Below, piece by piece: positions 36,123 through 45,624 of a stretch of DNA of 64,000 bases (position 1 is its first letter; every line of letters begins with the position of its first letter). The DNA lies in NCBI RefSeq assembly GCF_900130065.1, contig NZ_FQXV01000006.1:186001-250000 (forward strand), given 5' to 3'. Origin of the DNA: Sporobacter termitidis DSM 10068 (lineage in GTDB: Bacteria > Bacillota > Clostridia > Oscillospirales > Oscillospiraceae). The notes below the pieces were generated by a model. The model ran no database searches and was not told the DNA's origin. It worked only from the letters and a program-made list of their open reading frames with translations. Both the position numbers and the translations under genes were made by a program.

Positions 36123-37214
36123 ATGAATGAGAATGCTTTGTCTTTAAAAGAGATTGCCCAGACGCTCGGCGTATCCACGTCCACGGTATCCATAGTTCTG
36201 CATGGCCGTTCCGGTGTCAGCGTCGCTACGCGCGAGCGTGTTTCTCAGTTGCTGAAAACGCACGGATACCTGGACAGACCCGCCGTGTCGCGAAGCAACG
36301 GCCTGTATCTTTTTCGTTATTCCACAATCGGCTACGGATCGGATAAAAACGACGGCTTTGTTACTTCAATTATAGACGCGATCGGCCGCGAGGCGCGGGA
36401 GAAGGATTACAGCGTTTCAATTACCGCCTGCCACGAGGGGGAGTTCCTCAAGGAACTCAATATGCTGGATGAAAACCCCATGGAGGGGATCATTCTTCTG
36501 GGCTCGGAGCTGCCCCTGGTCTACGAAAACTACTTCGCGGACCGCAGCACCCCCGTCGTCATTGTCGACAGTCAGATGCCGTATTGCCCCATTGACAGCG
36601 TAGCGCTCAACAATGAGTATTGTGTGTTCCTCGCGCTGAAGCATCTCCATTCTCTGGGGCATCGCCGTGTCGGTCTTATCCACAGCTGTCTCGAAACAGC
36701 CAATTCCCGCGAACGGTTCCAGGGATTTCGTAATAGCGTGGAGAAAACAGGTCTTTCGGCGGATCCCAATTTGATTTTTACGGTAGGCCCGTCCATGGAC
36801 GACTGCTCGCAGGATATCGGGACTTATATCTCTATCGGGCGGCCTCTGCCCACCGCCTTTCTGGCCGAAAGCGACGCGCTCGCCATTGGCTGCATGAAGG
36901 CTCTCAGGGCGTACGGCTACCGCGTTCCCGAGGATATCTCCATCATCGGGTTTGACGACATCCCCTTTTCCCGTATGGTCGACCCCATGCTGACGACGAT
37001 ACGCGTCCCTGCCGAGCACATGGGAAAATGCGCGGTAAATCTGCTCTATAATCGTATTAAGGACCCTTCGACGCCCTTAACCCGTCAACTCGTCTGCGGC
37101 GAATTGATACTGCGCGGCAGCACCGTTCCGGTCTCAGCCAAAGCGTTGGTCAGCTCCAGTGTGTGCCCCAGCGCCGCATTAGCCTTGACAGAAGCTGCGG
37201 CGCCCTCCATATAA
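36123..37214 (+). CDS. LacI-family transcriptional regulator
   Basis: A 363-residue repressor with the N-terminal LacI HTH (LSLKEIAQTLGVSTSTVSIV, then VATRERV) and a periplasmic-binding-protein-like sugar domain (SIIGFDDIPFSRMVDPMLTT). The ATG at 36123 has a GTGAGG site; a GTG 39 bp upstream lacks one. It lies 50 bp after dhaL in the same direction and may repress the dha genes or the divergent Opp-mutase operon. Confidence 0.9.
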   Translation: MNENALSLKEIAQTLGVSTSTVSIVLHGRSGVSVATRERVSQLLKTHGYLDRPAVSRSNGLYLFRYSTIGYGSDKNDGFVTSIIDAIGREAREKDYSVSITACHEGEFLKELNMLDENPMEGIILLGSELPLVYENYFADRSTPVVIVDSQMPYCPIDSVALNNEYCVFLALKHLHSLGHRRVGLIHSCLETANSRERFQGFRNSVEKTGLSADPNLIFTVGPSMDDCSQDIGTYISIGRPLPTAFLAESDALAIGCMKALRAYGYRVPEDISIIGFDDIPFSRMVDPMLTTIRVPAEHMGKCAVNLLYNRIKDPSTPLTRQLVCGELILRGSTVPVSAKALVSSSVCPSAALALTEAAAPSI

Positions 37215-37325
37215 CCAGAAGGGCAGCGCTGTTACACCGCCTCTTCTTTCCACCCATAAGAAAACTCAAAAAGAGAGAGCTTTATGTACTATCTACATAC
37301 AGCTCTTTTGTGCATCTTTCGGCGG

Positions 37326-37552
37326 AAACTCACCCGTAGGCTTGACGATAAGATCGGGCTGGAACCGTTTTGGGCGGGCTATGACGCCACGAGCGCAGCC
37401 GAACGTGCTTAGGTCATTGCGCCGGTACTGAATAAACTGCGTCAGTTTTTGTTGCGACCGGGTCTGATGAACATCTTAGGTCAAACCAAACCGAAGTTTT
37501 CTCTGTCCGATCTGTTTTACGAGCGAAAAATTATGCTGGTGCCGCTTAATAG
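37326..37552 (+). pseudogene. Decayed conjugative-transfer ATPase fragment
   Basis: Translation reads RRLDDKIGLEPFWAGYDATS, then a TAG stop at 37410, then VIAPVLNKLRQFLLRPGLMN and KFSLSDLFYERKIMLVPLNR, matching the TraG/VirB4-like ATP-binding protein of actinobacterial-type integrative conjugative elements. It ends in a frameshift near 37550, after which GLIGTAGARLL continues in another frame. Confidence 0.65.
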
Positions 37553-37980
37553 GCCTGATCGGCACCGCGGGAGCACGGCTGCTCTGCCTAACCGACGACT
37601 CTTCGGCACACCCCAAGCGCAAGCGCCTGATCGAGCCGTCCTTGAGCTTTTTAAAACATACACTGGCCGTGGCGGAAACCCATGTCCAATTGGTCTCAAT
37701 TTCGGATCGGCATGAAGATATCGAGCTGCTCAAAGCCGACGTCGAGCCAAGCTGTTGGCGGTCATACGTCGGCGACAGCGGCGCGGCTGCATACGTGAAG
37801 CCCGATCTCTATATCGAAACAGCCACGTCGGAATATGCTTATCACTGGTTCTTCGAGATTGACCTGGACAGCGAGTCGCCGTCACGAATTGTACGTAAAT
37901 GCGAACAATACTGCCGTTATTATAGAAGCGAAACCAAACAACGAAACCCTCGCTGGAGGAAGCCTTATTCGGTAGTCTGA
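37553..37980 (+). pseudogene. Replication-relaxation protein remnant fused to the ATPase fragment
   Basis: In the shifted frame the ATPase tail (GLIGTAGARLL) runs straight into SFLKHTLAVAETHVQL and PSCWRSYVGDSG...YVKPDLYIETATSEYAYHWF, the C-terminal part of a Replic_Relax protein. The join suggests an internal deletion that fused two element genes. It ends at a normal-looking stop. Confidence 0.6.
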
Positions 37981-37982
37981 AA

Positions 37983-38285
37983 CCGAAAGCCGCCATTTCC
38001 TATTTGCGGGTTTCGACCCGCGATCAGACCGAGCGCGGCGGCGGGGCTGATGAAGGTTTCTCCATTCCGGCTCAGCGGGAGGCCAACAAAAAGAAAGCCG
38101 CCTCGCCGGGAGCTATCATCATCAAGGAGTTTGCTAATCGCGGTGCCTCTGCCCGCTCGATTGACCGGCCACAACTACAGGAAATGCTCAATACATTGAG
38201 GAGAATAAGGGCCGCATCGACTATGTCATTGTCCATAAAGCCGACCGGCTGGACGGTAATATAACGTCGGAATTTAAGAGTCGTT
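37983..38285 (+). pseudogene. Truncated serine recombinase (resolvase domain)
   Basis: AAISYLRVSTRDQTERGGGA (catalytic Ser in RVSTRDQ) and EGFSIPAQREANKKKAA are the N-terminus of a large serine recombinase. After QEMLN the frame shifts at about 38190, and IEENKGRIDYVIVHKADRL continues in a second frame before the copy ends. It lies 118 bp from the intact tRNA, where an element's integrase would sit. No start codon is obvious and the C-terminal part is missing. Confidence 0.7.
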
Positions 38286-38356
38286 TAAAATACTCTTGAG
38301 TCTTGAAGATTCTAAGATAGAATTCCGTAACTCAGGCGGTTTTTCTGAAAAAAGAG

Positions 38357-38389
38357 CCAACCCTGATCACATTTTTTGATCAGGGTTGG
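38357..38389 (-). terminator. Terminator downstream of tRNA-Ala
   Basis: Inverted repeat CCAACCCTGATCA / TGATCAGGGTTGG with a 7-base loop; the minus-strand transcript continues into CTCTTTTTT. It lies 13 bp past the tRNA 3' end. Confidence 0.8.
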
Positions 38390-38402
38390 ACTAACAGATT
38401 AA

Positions 38403-38478
38403 TGGTGGAGACGAAGAGGATCGAACTCTCGACCTTACGGATGCGAACCGTACGCTCTCCCAGCTGAGCTACGCCCCC
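38403..38478 (-). tRNA. tRNA-Ala (anticodon CGC)
   Basis: A full 76-nt cloverleaf including encoded CCA. The acceptor is GGGGGCG paired to CGTCTCC with two G-U pairs; the D-arm reads AGCTCAGCTGGGAGAGC; the anticodon stem TACGG/CCGTA bounds the loop TTCGCAT with anticodon CGC; the T-arm has TTCGATC. It is the site of the island's 57-bp repeat. Single gene, with its own terminator. Confidence 0.93.
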
Positions 38479-39037
38479 ATATTCTTTTTTCGGAGCGTTG
38501 CCCATTATAGCAGATTTTATTTGGGCTGTAAAGACTTAATTTAATATTGGGGACAGCTTCCAGAACTTTCTGTCGGGAGCAGACTTTGCGGCCTTGTCAA
38601 GTTGATAATACACGCTGTATAAAGCCGCGAAGGTCTGTCGGGAACGCCGAAACAATATTCGGCCGGGCGATGAATATGCATTTTCAGTTCATGACTTCGA
38701 CTATATTAGTCCGTTAAGTTTCTGTAAAATCGACGATTTTTTCCTTGTTCTCACACATAATTGATTTCGTTAGAGTTTACGTAAATTGAGAAATAACGCC
38801 GCTTTACAGAGAGTTATTCACATTCTCCACAGGTTTATCCACCACGCTTATTTTTTACAGCGGCAGCGCTTTGATAGAATTTTACCAATAGATGGAAACC
38901 TTGGCTCGCGCTGTTTAAGTCATTTTGCAAACATCTTTTTTCATTAACATAATACTGTATTCCTTGATTTCCGATTTTTAAGAAATTATCAGGTTTTTGG
39001 TTAAAGTTTTAAGAAATTATAGCGATAACAGCTTTTT
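38479..39037. other. Gene-free AT-rich region with DnaA-box-like cluster
   Basis: A 559-bp stretch without a supported gene. It includes the tRNA promoter area and, at 38814-38843, three tandem DnaA-box-like 9-mers annotated separately. The rest is AT-rich without recognised signals. Confidence 0.5.
38814..38843 (+). promoter_or_regulatory. Three tandem one-mismatch DnaA-box-like 9-mers
   Basis: TTATTCACA (38814-38822), TTCTCCACA (38823-38831) and TTATCCACC (38835-38843), each one base from TTATCCACA, all in one orientation and within 30 bp. They could bind DnaA; no dnaA, dnaN or rpmH is near, so this is not evidence of the main origin. Confidence 0.35.
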
Positions 39038-40063
39038 TTATTGCATTTGAAGCCGCGGATCGTCCACATCCATCGTCGCGTAGGCATTCAGCTCCATGCC
39101 GGCGCGCCGGCCGGCGCAGAACTCGTAGTACCCCTGACAGCCGATCATGGCCCCGTTATCGCCGCACAGCCTGAGGGGCGGGATAAAGAGCGTCCTGCCT
39201 TTTTCCGCCGCAGCTTTGACGAAATCGGCGCGGATGCGGGAATTGGCGGCCACGCCGCCGGCGATGGCGATCTTTTCATAGCCGAGCCCCCCAGCCGCCG
39301 CCATCGTCCGCGGTACCAGCGTGTCGCTGACCGCCGCGGCAAACGAGGCTGCCAGCGAGGGTCGGTCGAGTACCTCTCCCTTTTGCTCAGCATTGTGCAC
39401 GATGTTCACAACCGCCGTCTTGAGACCGGAAAAGGACATGTCATACGGGCAGCCGTCAATCTTCGCCCGCGGCAGCTTGAACGCGGTGTCGTCGCCGCCC
39501 TGGGACAGGTCGTCCAGCGGCTTTCCGCCGGGGTATGGCAGGCCGAGCACGCGGGCCACCTTGTCAAAGCACTCTCCCGCCGCGTCGTCACGGGAGGCAC
39601 CGACGATGCGGATGTCGGTATAGCCGCGTACATCGGCAATGAGACTGTTGCCGCCGGAGACGACGAGCGCCAGAAAAGGCGGTTCAAGCTCGGGGTAGGC
39701 AATATAGTTGGCGGCGATGTGGCCGCGGATGTGATGGACCGGGACAAGCGGCACGCCCAGCGACAGGGCCAGCCCCTTGGCGAAATTCACGCCGACAAGG
39801 AGGGCGCCGATGAGACCGGGAGCATAGGTGACGGCGACAGCGTCAATATCCTTTTTCGTGATGCCGGCATTTTGAAGCGCCATATCGGCCAGGCGGCCGA
39901 TGACGGCGATATGATTGCGGGAGGCGATCTCCGGCACGACGCCGCCGTACAGGGCGTGCATATCCGCCTGAGAATATATCTCGTCGGCCAGCACCGTGCG
40001 CCCGTCTCTCGTCACGGCCACGGCCGTCTCGTCGCAGGAAGTTTCAACGGATAATATGAGCAT
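39038..40063 (-). CDS. tsaD: tRNA threonylcarbamoyladenosine biosynthesis protein TsaD
   Basis: A 341-residue ASKHA-family enzyme that transfers the threonylcarbamoyl group to A37 of ANN-decoding tRNAs. ILSVETSCDETAVAV, the metal-binding VPVHHIRGHIAANYI and ALVVSGGNSLIADVRGY are intact, as is IAIAGGVAANSRIR. It follows rimI by 42 bp in the polA operon. Confidence 0.96.
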   Translation of the reverse strand: MLILSVETSCDETAVAVTRDGRTVLADEIYSQADMHALYGGVVPEIASRNHIAVIGRLADMALQNAGITKKDIDAVAVTYAPGLIGALLVGVNFAKGLALSLGVPLVPVHHIRGHIAANYIAYPELEPPFLALVVSGGNSLIADVRGYTDIRIVGASRDDAAGECFDKVARVLGLPYPGGKPLDDLSQGGDDTAFKLPRAKIDGCPYDMSFSGLKTAVVNIVHNAEQKGEVLDRPSLAASFAAAVSDTLVPRTMAAAGGLGYEKIAIAGGVAANSRIRADFVKAAAEKGRTLFIPPLRLCGDNGAMIGCQGYYEFCAGRRAGMELNAYATMDVDDPRLQMQ

Positions 40064-40105
40064 AGGGATACCTCACAGTTTTGTCATTCTGAGCATGACA
40101 GCATC

Positions 40106-40558
40106 TTAAATCGGGAGGGACATGATAACCGCGTCCTCTACGGGGCTGCTGTAATAATTTTTACGGCGGCCTTCATTTTTAAAGCCGTATTTCTTGTAGA
40201 GCCGAATCGCCGCGTCGTTGGACCGGCGTACCTCAAGGTAGACTGAAACGACGCGATGCAAGCGGCAGTATTCAAGTGCCGCGCCCAGCAGCGCACCGCC
40301 CACGCCGCGCCGGCGGCAGTCGTCCCGGACGGCGATCTGATACAGCTCGGCTTCGTCGGCGGCGCGCCGCAGGATGCAAAAGCCGGCGATATCGTTGTCC
40401 GCGGCGGCGCTCTCTTCCAAGGCGAGGAGAAACAGGCCGTCCTCGCGGCCGATCTCATTTAACAGGGCGCCTTCCGACCATGGGGGCGAGATGGCCTCTC
40501 GTTCTATGCCGAGCACCTGGGGGAGCAGCTCTTCCCGCGCGTCAATCAGCCGAATCAT
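40106..40558 (-). CDS. rimI: Ribosomal-protein-alanine N-acetyltransferase RimI
   Basis: A 150-residue GNAT acetyltransferase. The acetyl-CoA loop is DCRRRGVGGALLGAALEYCR and the end is LYKKYGFKNEGRRKNYYSSP, typical of RimI. Its start overlaps the polA stop by 4 bp. RimI-tsaD pairing is common in Firmicutes. Confidence 0.9.
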   Translation of the reverse strand: MIRLIDAREELLPQVLGIEREAISPPWSEGALLNEIGREDGLFLLALEESAAADNDIAGFCILRRAADEAELYQIAVRDDCRRRGVGGALLGAALEYCRLHRVVSVYLEVRRSNDAAIRLYKKYGFKNEGRRKNYYSSPVEDAVIMSLPI

Positions 40559-43188
40559 TTCGCGTCAGACCAGCTCTTTCCCACGTGTGCCTCCGCCGTC
40601 AGGGGGACGGAAAGGCACACGGCATTCTCCATCTCCTCCGTCAGTATCCTTTGCACCTGCCCGGCCTCGCAAGCCGGGCACTCGGCGATCAGCTCGTCGT
40701 GCACCTGCAGAATCAGTTGTGCCGACAGACCCGCCGTCTTGAGCCTCTTATAGGTGCCCACCATCGCCAGCTTCATGACGTCGGCCGCCGTGCCCTGAAT
40801 GGGGGTGTTCATCGCCGCCCGCTCGCCGAAGGACCGCATATTGAAGTTGGAGGATTTGAGCTCCGGCAGGTACCGCCGCCGCCCGAAGAGTGTTGTGACA
40901 TAGCCGTCCCGCTTTGCTTTTTCCACGGTGTCCTTCATATAGGCGCGCACGCCGCTGTACTTTTCAAAATAACTGTCGATGTAGAGCTTCGCCTCCGCCA
41001 CCGATACGCCGATGTCCTGGGACAGGGAGAAGGCAGAGATGCCGTAGACAATGCCGAAATTGACGGCCTTGGCGCGGCTCCTCTGCAGCGGCGTGACGTG
41101 GGCAAGAGGCGTCATAAAGACCTGGGAGGCCGTGACGGCATGGATATCCTCGCCGTTCTTAAACGCATCCTGCATGGCCTTGTCGTCGGCGATATGCGCC
41201 AGAATCCGCAGCTCGATCTGAGAATAGTCCGCGTCGACGAGCACGTTCCCCTCGCCGGCGACGAACATCTTGCGCAGCTCGCCACCCAGCTCCTTCCGGA
41301 TAGGGATGTTCTGCAGGTTCGGCTCCGTGGAGGACAGCCTGCCGGTAGCCGCGACCGTCATTTGGAAATTCGTATGAATCCGCCCGTCGGACGATATGAC
41401 CTTCATGAGCCCGTCGACGTAGGTGCTCTTCAGCTTTGTCAGCTCCCTGAAATCCATCAGCAGCCGGATGATCGGGTGCTTGCCGGCCAAGTGCTCCAGC
41501 ACCTCGATGTTTGTCGAGTAGCCGGTCTTCGTCCTTTTCGGCGCGGGGAGCATCAGCTTGTCAAAAAGGATCGTCCCCAGCTGCTTTGGGGAGTTGATGT
41601 TGAACTGCTCTCCGGCGAGCTCGTAAATCGCCGCCTCCAGCGCGGCGATTTTTTCCGACAGCATGTCGCCGTACTCGCGGAGCGCGTTTTTGTCGATGTA
41701 GAATCCTCTGTGCTCCATCTTCGCCAGCACGCGGCAGAGCGGCAGCTCGATGGTGTCGAAGAGGCTGTCCATGCCGAGCTCGCACAGTCTCGGCGCCAGC
41801 GTGTCCCTGAGACGCGCGATCGCCGCCGTCTCCGACAGGAGCCGCTGGAGCTCCTCATCGCCGCCGTCCAGCATGAGCTGCCCGTTTTGATCCTCCGGCG
41901 CGCCGATGGTGAGGTCGGCATACCGCTCGGCGAGCTTTTTCAGCTCATAGGAGCTGTCCGTCGGGGACAGGAGATATCCGGCCAGTGCCGCGTCGAAAAT
42001 CCAGCCGCCGGACTCAATGCCCATATCCAGGAGCCGGCGCTGGGTATCCTTGATGTCGTGGCCGGCCTTTTTGATCCCATCCGCCATGACGCGGCGCAGC
42101 GCGTCCTCAAAGACGCCCGTCCCGCTTTGACGCAGAATATAAGCCGTGTTCCCGGCGTCGTCGAGAACGGCGGCGGTATAAAAGCCCGGGTCGAAATGCA
42201 CAGCGACCCAGGCGGCGCCTGAAAGCGCCCGCTCCATGGCGGACATGTCCTCCGGGGTTTCCACCGCTATGCTGCGGCACTCGGCTACAAAGGCCGTGGC
42301 GACCATGGCGTCCGACGGCGGCTTGAGACCGAACTTGTCCGTCAGGCGCGTAAACTCGAGCCTTTGGAAGAGCGCGTACAGCACGTCGTTGTCGGCGGGC
42401 TGGCGGATGTTGTCTTCGGGTGTGAATTCCATCGGCACATCCCGGCAGATGGTGGCGAGGGTGTAGGACATCGCGGCGGCGTCCCGTCCCTCCACAAGCT
42501 TTTTCCGCACGCCGTCCTTGACGTCCAGCGTGTCGAGGCTCTCGTAGATGTTCTGAACGCTGCCAAAGCGGCGCACCAGCTCCAGCGCCGTCTTCTCGCC
42601 GATGCCGGCAACGCCCGGAATATTGTCCGAGGCGTCCCCCATCAGCGCCTTCAGGTCGATCATTTTTATCGGCTCGAAGCCGTATTCTTCCGTAAAGGAC
42701 ACCGGTGTATATTCGGTCGTCTCCGTCTGGCCCATGCGCGACTTCACGTGCCGGACGTGTGTTTTATCGGAAACGAGCTGAAAACTGTCCTTGTCTCCCG
42801 TGACAATGACGCAGTCCCAGCCGGCGTCCTCGCATTTTTTTGAAATGGTGCCGATGAGGTCGTCGGCCTCCCAGCCGGCCAGCTCGTACCGCGGCAGCCT
42901 CAAGGCATCCAGAACGTCCTTCAGGACCGGCATTTGGACGGCGAGCTCGTCCGGCATGCCCTTTCGCTGCGCCTTATACGCCTCGAACTGTTCGTGGCGG
43001 AACGTGGGCGCGGGCAGGTCGAACGTGACGCAGACGGCGTCCGGGGTCTCGTCGGTCAGGAGCTTTTGCAGGATCATCAGGAAACCGTAAACGCCGTTTG
43101 TGGGCGTGCCGTCCCTCGTCGTCAAAAGCCGGATGCCATAAAACGCCCTGTTGACGATGCTGTTGCCGTCAAGCACCATGAGTTTCAA
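40555..43188 (-). CDS. polA: DNA polymerase I
   Basis: An 877-residue enzyme with three parts: N-terminal 5'-3' flap nuclease (VFDGNS-type start MVLDGNSIVNRAFYGI), a degenerate 3'-5' exonuclease region (VAVHFDPGFYTAAVLDD lacks the DxE metal site, so proofreading is probably absent, as in Bacillus polymerases), and a family-A polymerase domain (VLVDADYSQIELRILAHI, NFGIVYGISAF, LQVHDELIAE). Repair and Okazaki fragment processing. First gene of polA-rimI-tsaD. Confidence 0.96.
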   Translation of the reverse strand: MKLMVLDGNSIVNRAFYGIRLLTTRDGTPTNGVYGFLMILQKLLTDETPDAVCVTFDLPAPTFRHEQFEAYKAQRKGMPDELAVQMPVLKDVLDALRLPRYELAGWEADDLIGTISKKCEDAGWDCVIVTGDKDSFQLVSDKTHVRHVKSRMGQTETTEYTPVSFTEEYGFEPIKMIDLKALMGDASDNIPGVAGIGEKTALELVRRFGSVQNIYESLDTLDVKDGVRKKLVEGRDAAAMSYTLATICRDVPMEFTPEDNIRQPADNDVLYALFQRLEFTRLTDKFGLKPPSDAMVATAFVAECRSIAVETPEDMSAMERALSGAAWVAVHFDPGFYTAAVLDDAGNTAYILRQSGTGVFEDALRRVMADGIKKAGHDIKDTQRRLLDMGIESGGWIFDAALAGYLLSPTDSSYELKKLAERYADLTIGAPEDQNGQLMLDGGDEELQRLLSETAAIARLRDTLAPRLCELGMDSLFDTIELPLCRVLAKMEHRGFYIDKNALREYGDMLSEKIAALEAAIYELAGEQFNINSPKQLGTILFDKLMLPAPKRTKTGYSTNIEVLEHLAGKHPIIRLLMDFRELTKLKSTYVDGLMKVISSDGRIHTNFQMTVAATGRLSSTEPNLQNIPIRKELGGELRKMFVAGEGNVLVDADYSQIELRILAHIADDKAMQDAFKNGEDIHAVTASQVFMTPLAHVTPLQRSRAKAVNFGIVYGISAFSLSQDIGVSVAEAKLYIDSYFEKYSGVRAYMKDTVEKAKRDGYVTTLFGRRRYLPELKSSNFNMRSFGERAAMNTPIQGTAADVMKLAMVGTYKRLKTAGLSAQLILQVHDELIAECPACEAGQVQRILTEEMENAVCLSVPLTAEAHVGKSWSDAK

Positions 43189-43383
43189 TGCGCTTCATCC
43201 TCTCAATTGCAATATTCTCAGTATACAATACCCGCCGGGTTTATCCAACTGTTTTTTGCCCTGGGCCCGAATACCGGCGCGTGTCCGGCGCATTTATAAA
43301 ATCGCCCAATCCAAAGATAATAATACTATTATCGCCGAGGCGAACGCCTTGTATAAAGCTTATCCGGCTACGGATTAAAATCA

Positions 43384-43420
43384 AAAGACACGGACTGCCC
43401 TTGAGGCAGCCTGTGTCTTT
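43384..43420 (-). terminator. Terminator downstream of cysS
   Basis: AAAGACACGG...CTGCC / GGCAG...CTGTGTCTTT hairpin with a 5-base tip, followed by T-rich sequence. Confidence 0.7.
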
Positions 43421-43441
43421 TTGCGGCATAACAGAACCGGT

Positions 43442-44851
43442 TTATTTCTTCGCCAGGGACCATTTGACGCCCTGGGGGGTATCCTCCAGAATGATGCCCA
43501 TTTCCTTGATCCTGTCGCGGATGCGGTCGGCCTCGGCCCAGTTTTTCTCCTTGCGGGCGGCCTGACGCGCGGCGATGAGCGCTTCCACCTCGACAGCGAG
43601 GCTTTGGTCCTCTTCCTCGCCGTACAAAAGGCCGAGGACGCCCGACAGCTCCTCAAACAGCTTAAACGCCGCATCGGCCAGCGCCTTCGACGGGTCCTTG
43701 TCGGCGGCGGTCATGACGTTCAGATCGCGCACCAGCTCGAAGATGACGGCGATGGCGTCGGCGGTGTTGAAGTCGTCGTCGAGGGCGGCGATATAGCGGT
43801 CGCGGTAAGCAGGCAGCGTGGCGATGAAGTCCTTCTCAGTGTCCTTAAGCCCGTCGCCGCCGTTTTCCCTCAGGAATTTCAGGTTGTCCCGGAACGTGGT
43901 GAGCCGCTCCAGGGCGCCCTTTGCCTGGAGCAGTATCTCGCCCGAGTAATTCAGCGGGCTCCTGTAGTGGCTCATCAGCATGAACATGCGGATATTTTCA
44001 TACCCATAAGCCGCCGCCGCGTCCCGGACGGTGAAAAAGTTGCCCAGGGACTTGGACATTTTTTTATTGTCGATGCTGATGAAGCCGTTGTGCAGCCAGT
44101 AGCGCACGAACTGGACGCCGTTGGCGCCCTCGGACTGGGCGATCTCGTTTTCATGGTGCGGGAAGGTGAGGTCCTGGCCGCCGCAGTGAATGTCGATCGT
44201 CTTGCCCAGATACTTGTTGGACATGGCCGAGCACTCGATGTGCCAGCCCGGCCGGCCTGCGCCCCATGGGGAGTCCCAGGAGGGCTCGCCCGGCTTTGCC
44301 GACTTCCAGAGCGCGAAATCCATCGGGCTCTCCTTGACCTCGCTGACGTCGATGCGCGCTCCCGCCTGGAGCTCCTCCAGCGGCTGATGGGACAGCTTGC
44401 CGTAATCCCCGAACCTTTCCGTCCTGTAATAGACGTCGCCGCCGGAGGCGTAGGCGTAGCCCTTGTCGATGAGCGTTTTGATGATGCCGATGATTTCGGG
44501 GATGTTTTCCGTCGCCCTGGGGTGTATCGTCGCGTCGCGTACGCCGAGGGCGTGCGCGTCCACATAATATTCCCGGATATATTTTTCGGCGACCTCCCGG
44601 CTGGAGATGCCCTCCTCGTTGGCGCGATTGATGATCTTGTCGTCAACGTCGGTGAAATTCTGGACAAAGGTGACGTCATAGCCGCGGTATTCAAAATAAC
44701 GGCGCAGCACGTCGAACATAATGATCGGCCGGGCGTTGCCCACGTGGATATAGTTGTAGACCGTGGGGCCGCAGGCGTACATGCGCACCTCGCCCGCCGT
44801 TACCGGCACGAACTCCTCTTTTTTCATCGTCATTGTATTATACAGCTTCAT
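43442..44851 (-). CDS. cysS: Cysteinyl-tRNA synthetase
   Basis: A 469-residue class I synthetase. The HIGH box is HVGNAR ([11 protein letters not shown]), the KMSKS box is [10 protein letters not shown] near residue 270, and Zn ligands include the YACGPTVYN Cys and GWHIECSAM. It charges tRNA-Cys. It follows cysE by 56 bp and is read from the same T-box-controlled transcript. Confidence 0.96.
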   Translation of the reverse strand: MKLYNTMTMKKEEFVPVTAGEVRMYACGPTVYNYIHVGNARPIIMFDVLRRYFEYRGYDVTFVQNFTDVDDKIINRANEEGISSREVAEKYIREYYVDAHALGVRDATIHPRATENIPEIIGIIKTLIDKGYAYASGGDVYYRTERFGDYGKLSHQPLEELQAGARIDVSEVKESPMDFALWKSAKPGEPSWDSPWGAGRPGWHIECSAMSNKYLGKTIDIHCGGQDLTFPHHENEIAQSEGANGVQFVRYWLHNGFISIDNKKMSKSLGNFFTVRDAAAAYGYENIRMFMLMSHYRSPLNYSGEILLQAKGALERLTTFRDNLKFLRENGGDGLKDTEKDFIATLPAYRDRYIAALDDDFNTADAIAVIFELVRDLNVMTAADKDPSKALADAAFKLFEELSGVLGLLYGEEEDQSLAVEVEALIAARQAARKEKNWAEADRIRDRIKEMGIILEDTPQGVKWSLAKK

Positions 44852-44907
44852 GACATCGCTCCATCCCGGCGCCCGGCGCCGCCATTCTTATAATGTTATG
44901 CCTGATT

Positions 44908-45567
44908 TTATTTTTCTGTAATCCGATCCTGTACCCGGTCATTCAGCAGCCGCTCCAGCTGCTTGACCCGCGCGCCCAGATCGCTGAACTCGGCGGCCAC
45001 CGGGTCGGTGACGCTGATCTGATCCACCGCCTCCGCGAAGCTGACCCTGACCCCGGCGATCCGGACGATCCTGGCCGGCACGCCCACCGCCGTGGAGTCC
45101 GGCGGCACTTCCTTCAACACGACGGCGTTGGCCGCGATGCGGGCATTGTCGCCCACCTTGAAGGGCCCCAGCACCTTTGCGCCGGAGCCGAGCAGGACAT
45201 TGTTGCCGATCGTCGGGTGCCGCTTTCCCTTATCCTTGCCCGTTCCGCCCAGCGTTACGCCCTGATACATGAGCACGTCGTCCCCGATCTCGGCGGTTTC
45301 CCCGATGACGATACCCATGCCGTGGTCAATGACGAACCGCCGGCCGATTTGCGCGCCCGGATGTATTTCGATACCCGTCCACAACCGGGCGCACTGCGAT
45401 ATGACCCGGGCTATAAAAAGCAGCCGATGCCTGTAAAACCAGTGGGCAAGCCTGTGCATGACGGTGGCGTGCAGCCCCGGATACAGGAGCAGCACCTCTA
45501 TCGGGCGGCGCGCGGCGGGGTCGCGCGCCTGATACGCTCTTATCGTTTCGCGCAGACGCTTAAACAT
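44908..45567 (-). CDS. cysE: Serine O-acetyltransferase
   Basis: A 219-residue hexapeptide-repeat enzyme making O-acetylserine, the first step of cysteine synthesis. The left-handed beta helix appears as [38 protein letters not shown] and [20 protein letters not shown]. In the leader, a T-box lets uncharged tRNA-Cys switch on cysE and cysS together. Confidence 0.94.
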   Translation of the reverse strand: MFKRLRETIRAYQARDPAARRPIEVLLLYPGLHATVMHRLAHWFYRHRLLFIARVISQCARLWTGIEIHPGAQIGRRFVIDHGMGIVIGETAEIGDDVLMYQGVTLGGTGKDKGKRHPTIGNNVLLGSGAKVLGPFKVGDNARIAANAVVLKEVPPDSTAVGVPARIVRIAGVRVSFAEAVDQISVTDPVAAEFSDLGARVKQLERLLNDRVQDRITEK

Positions 45568-45624
45568 ATTATATCATTCCTCCGGCCGGGGATGCCATAA
45601 ATTTTAACTGACGGAGCGGCGAAT

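Noticed and set aside
37215-37325. Gene between lacI and the element remnants
   Set aside because: Only short frames and no start site; treated as the decayed left edge of the element.
38814-38843. Chromosomal replication origin
   Set aside because: Only three DnaA-box-like sites and no dnaA, dnaN or rpmH nearby.
40276-42222. A 648-codon open frame opposite rimI and polA
   Set aside because: Arg-rich shadow of the real genes in a GC-rich region, with no ribosome binding site.
43421-44893. A 490-codon open frame opposite cysS
   Set aside because: It mirrors cysS exactly and lacks any recognisable domain.
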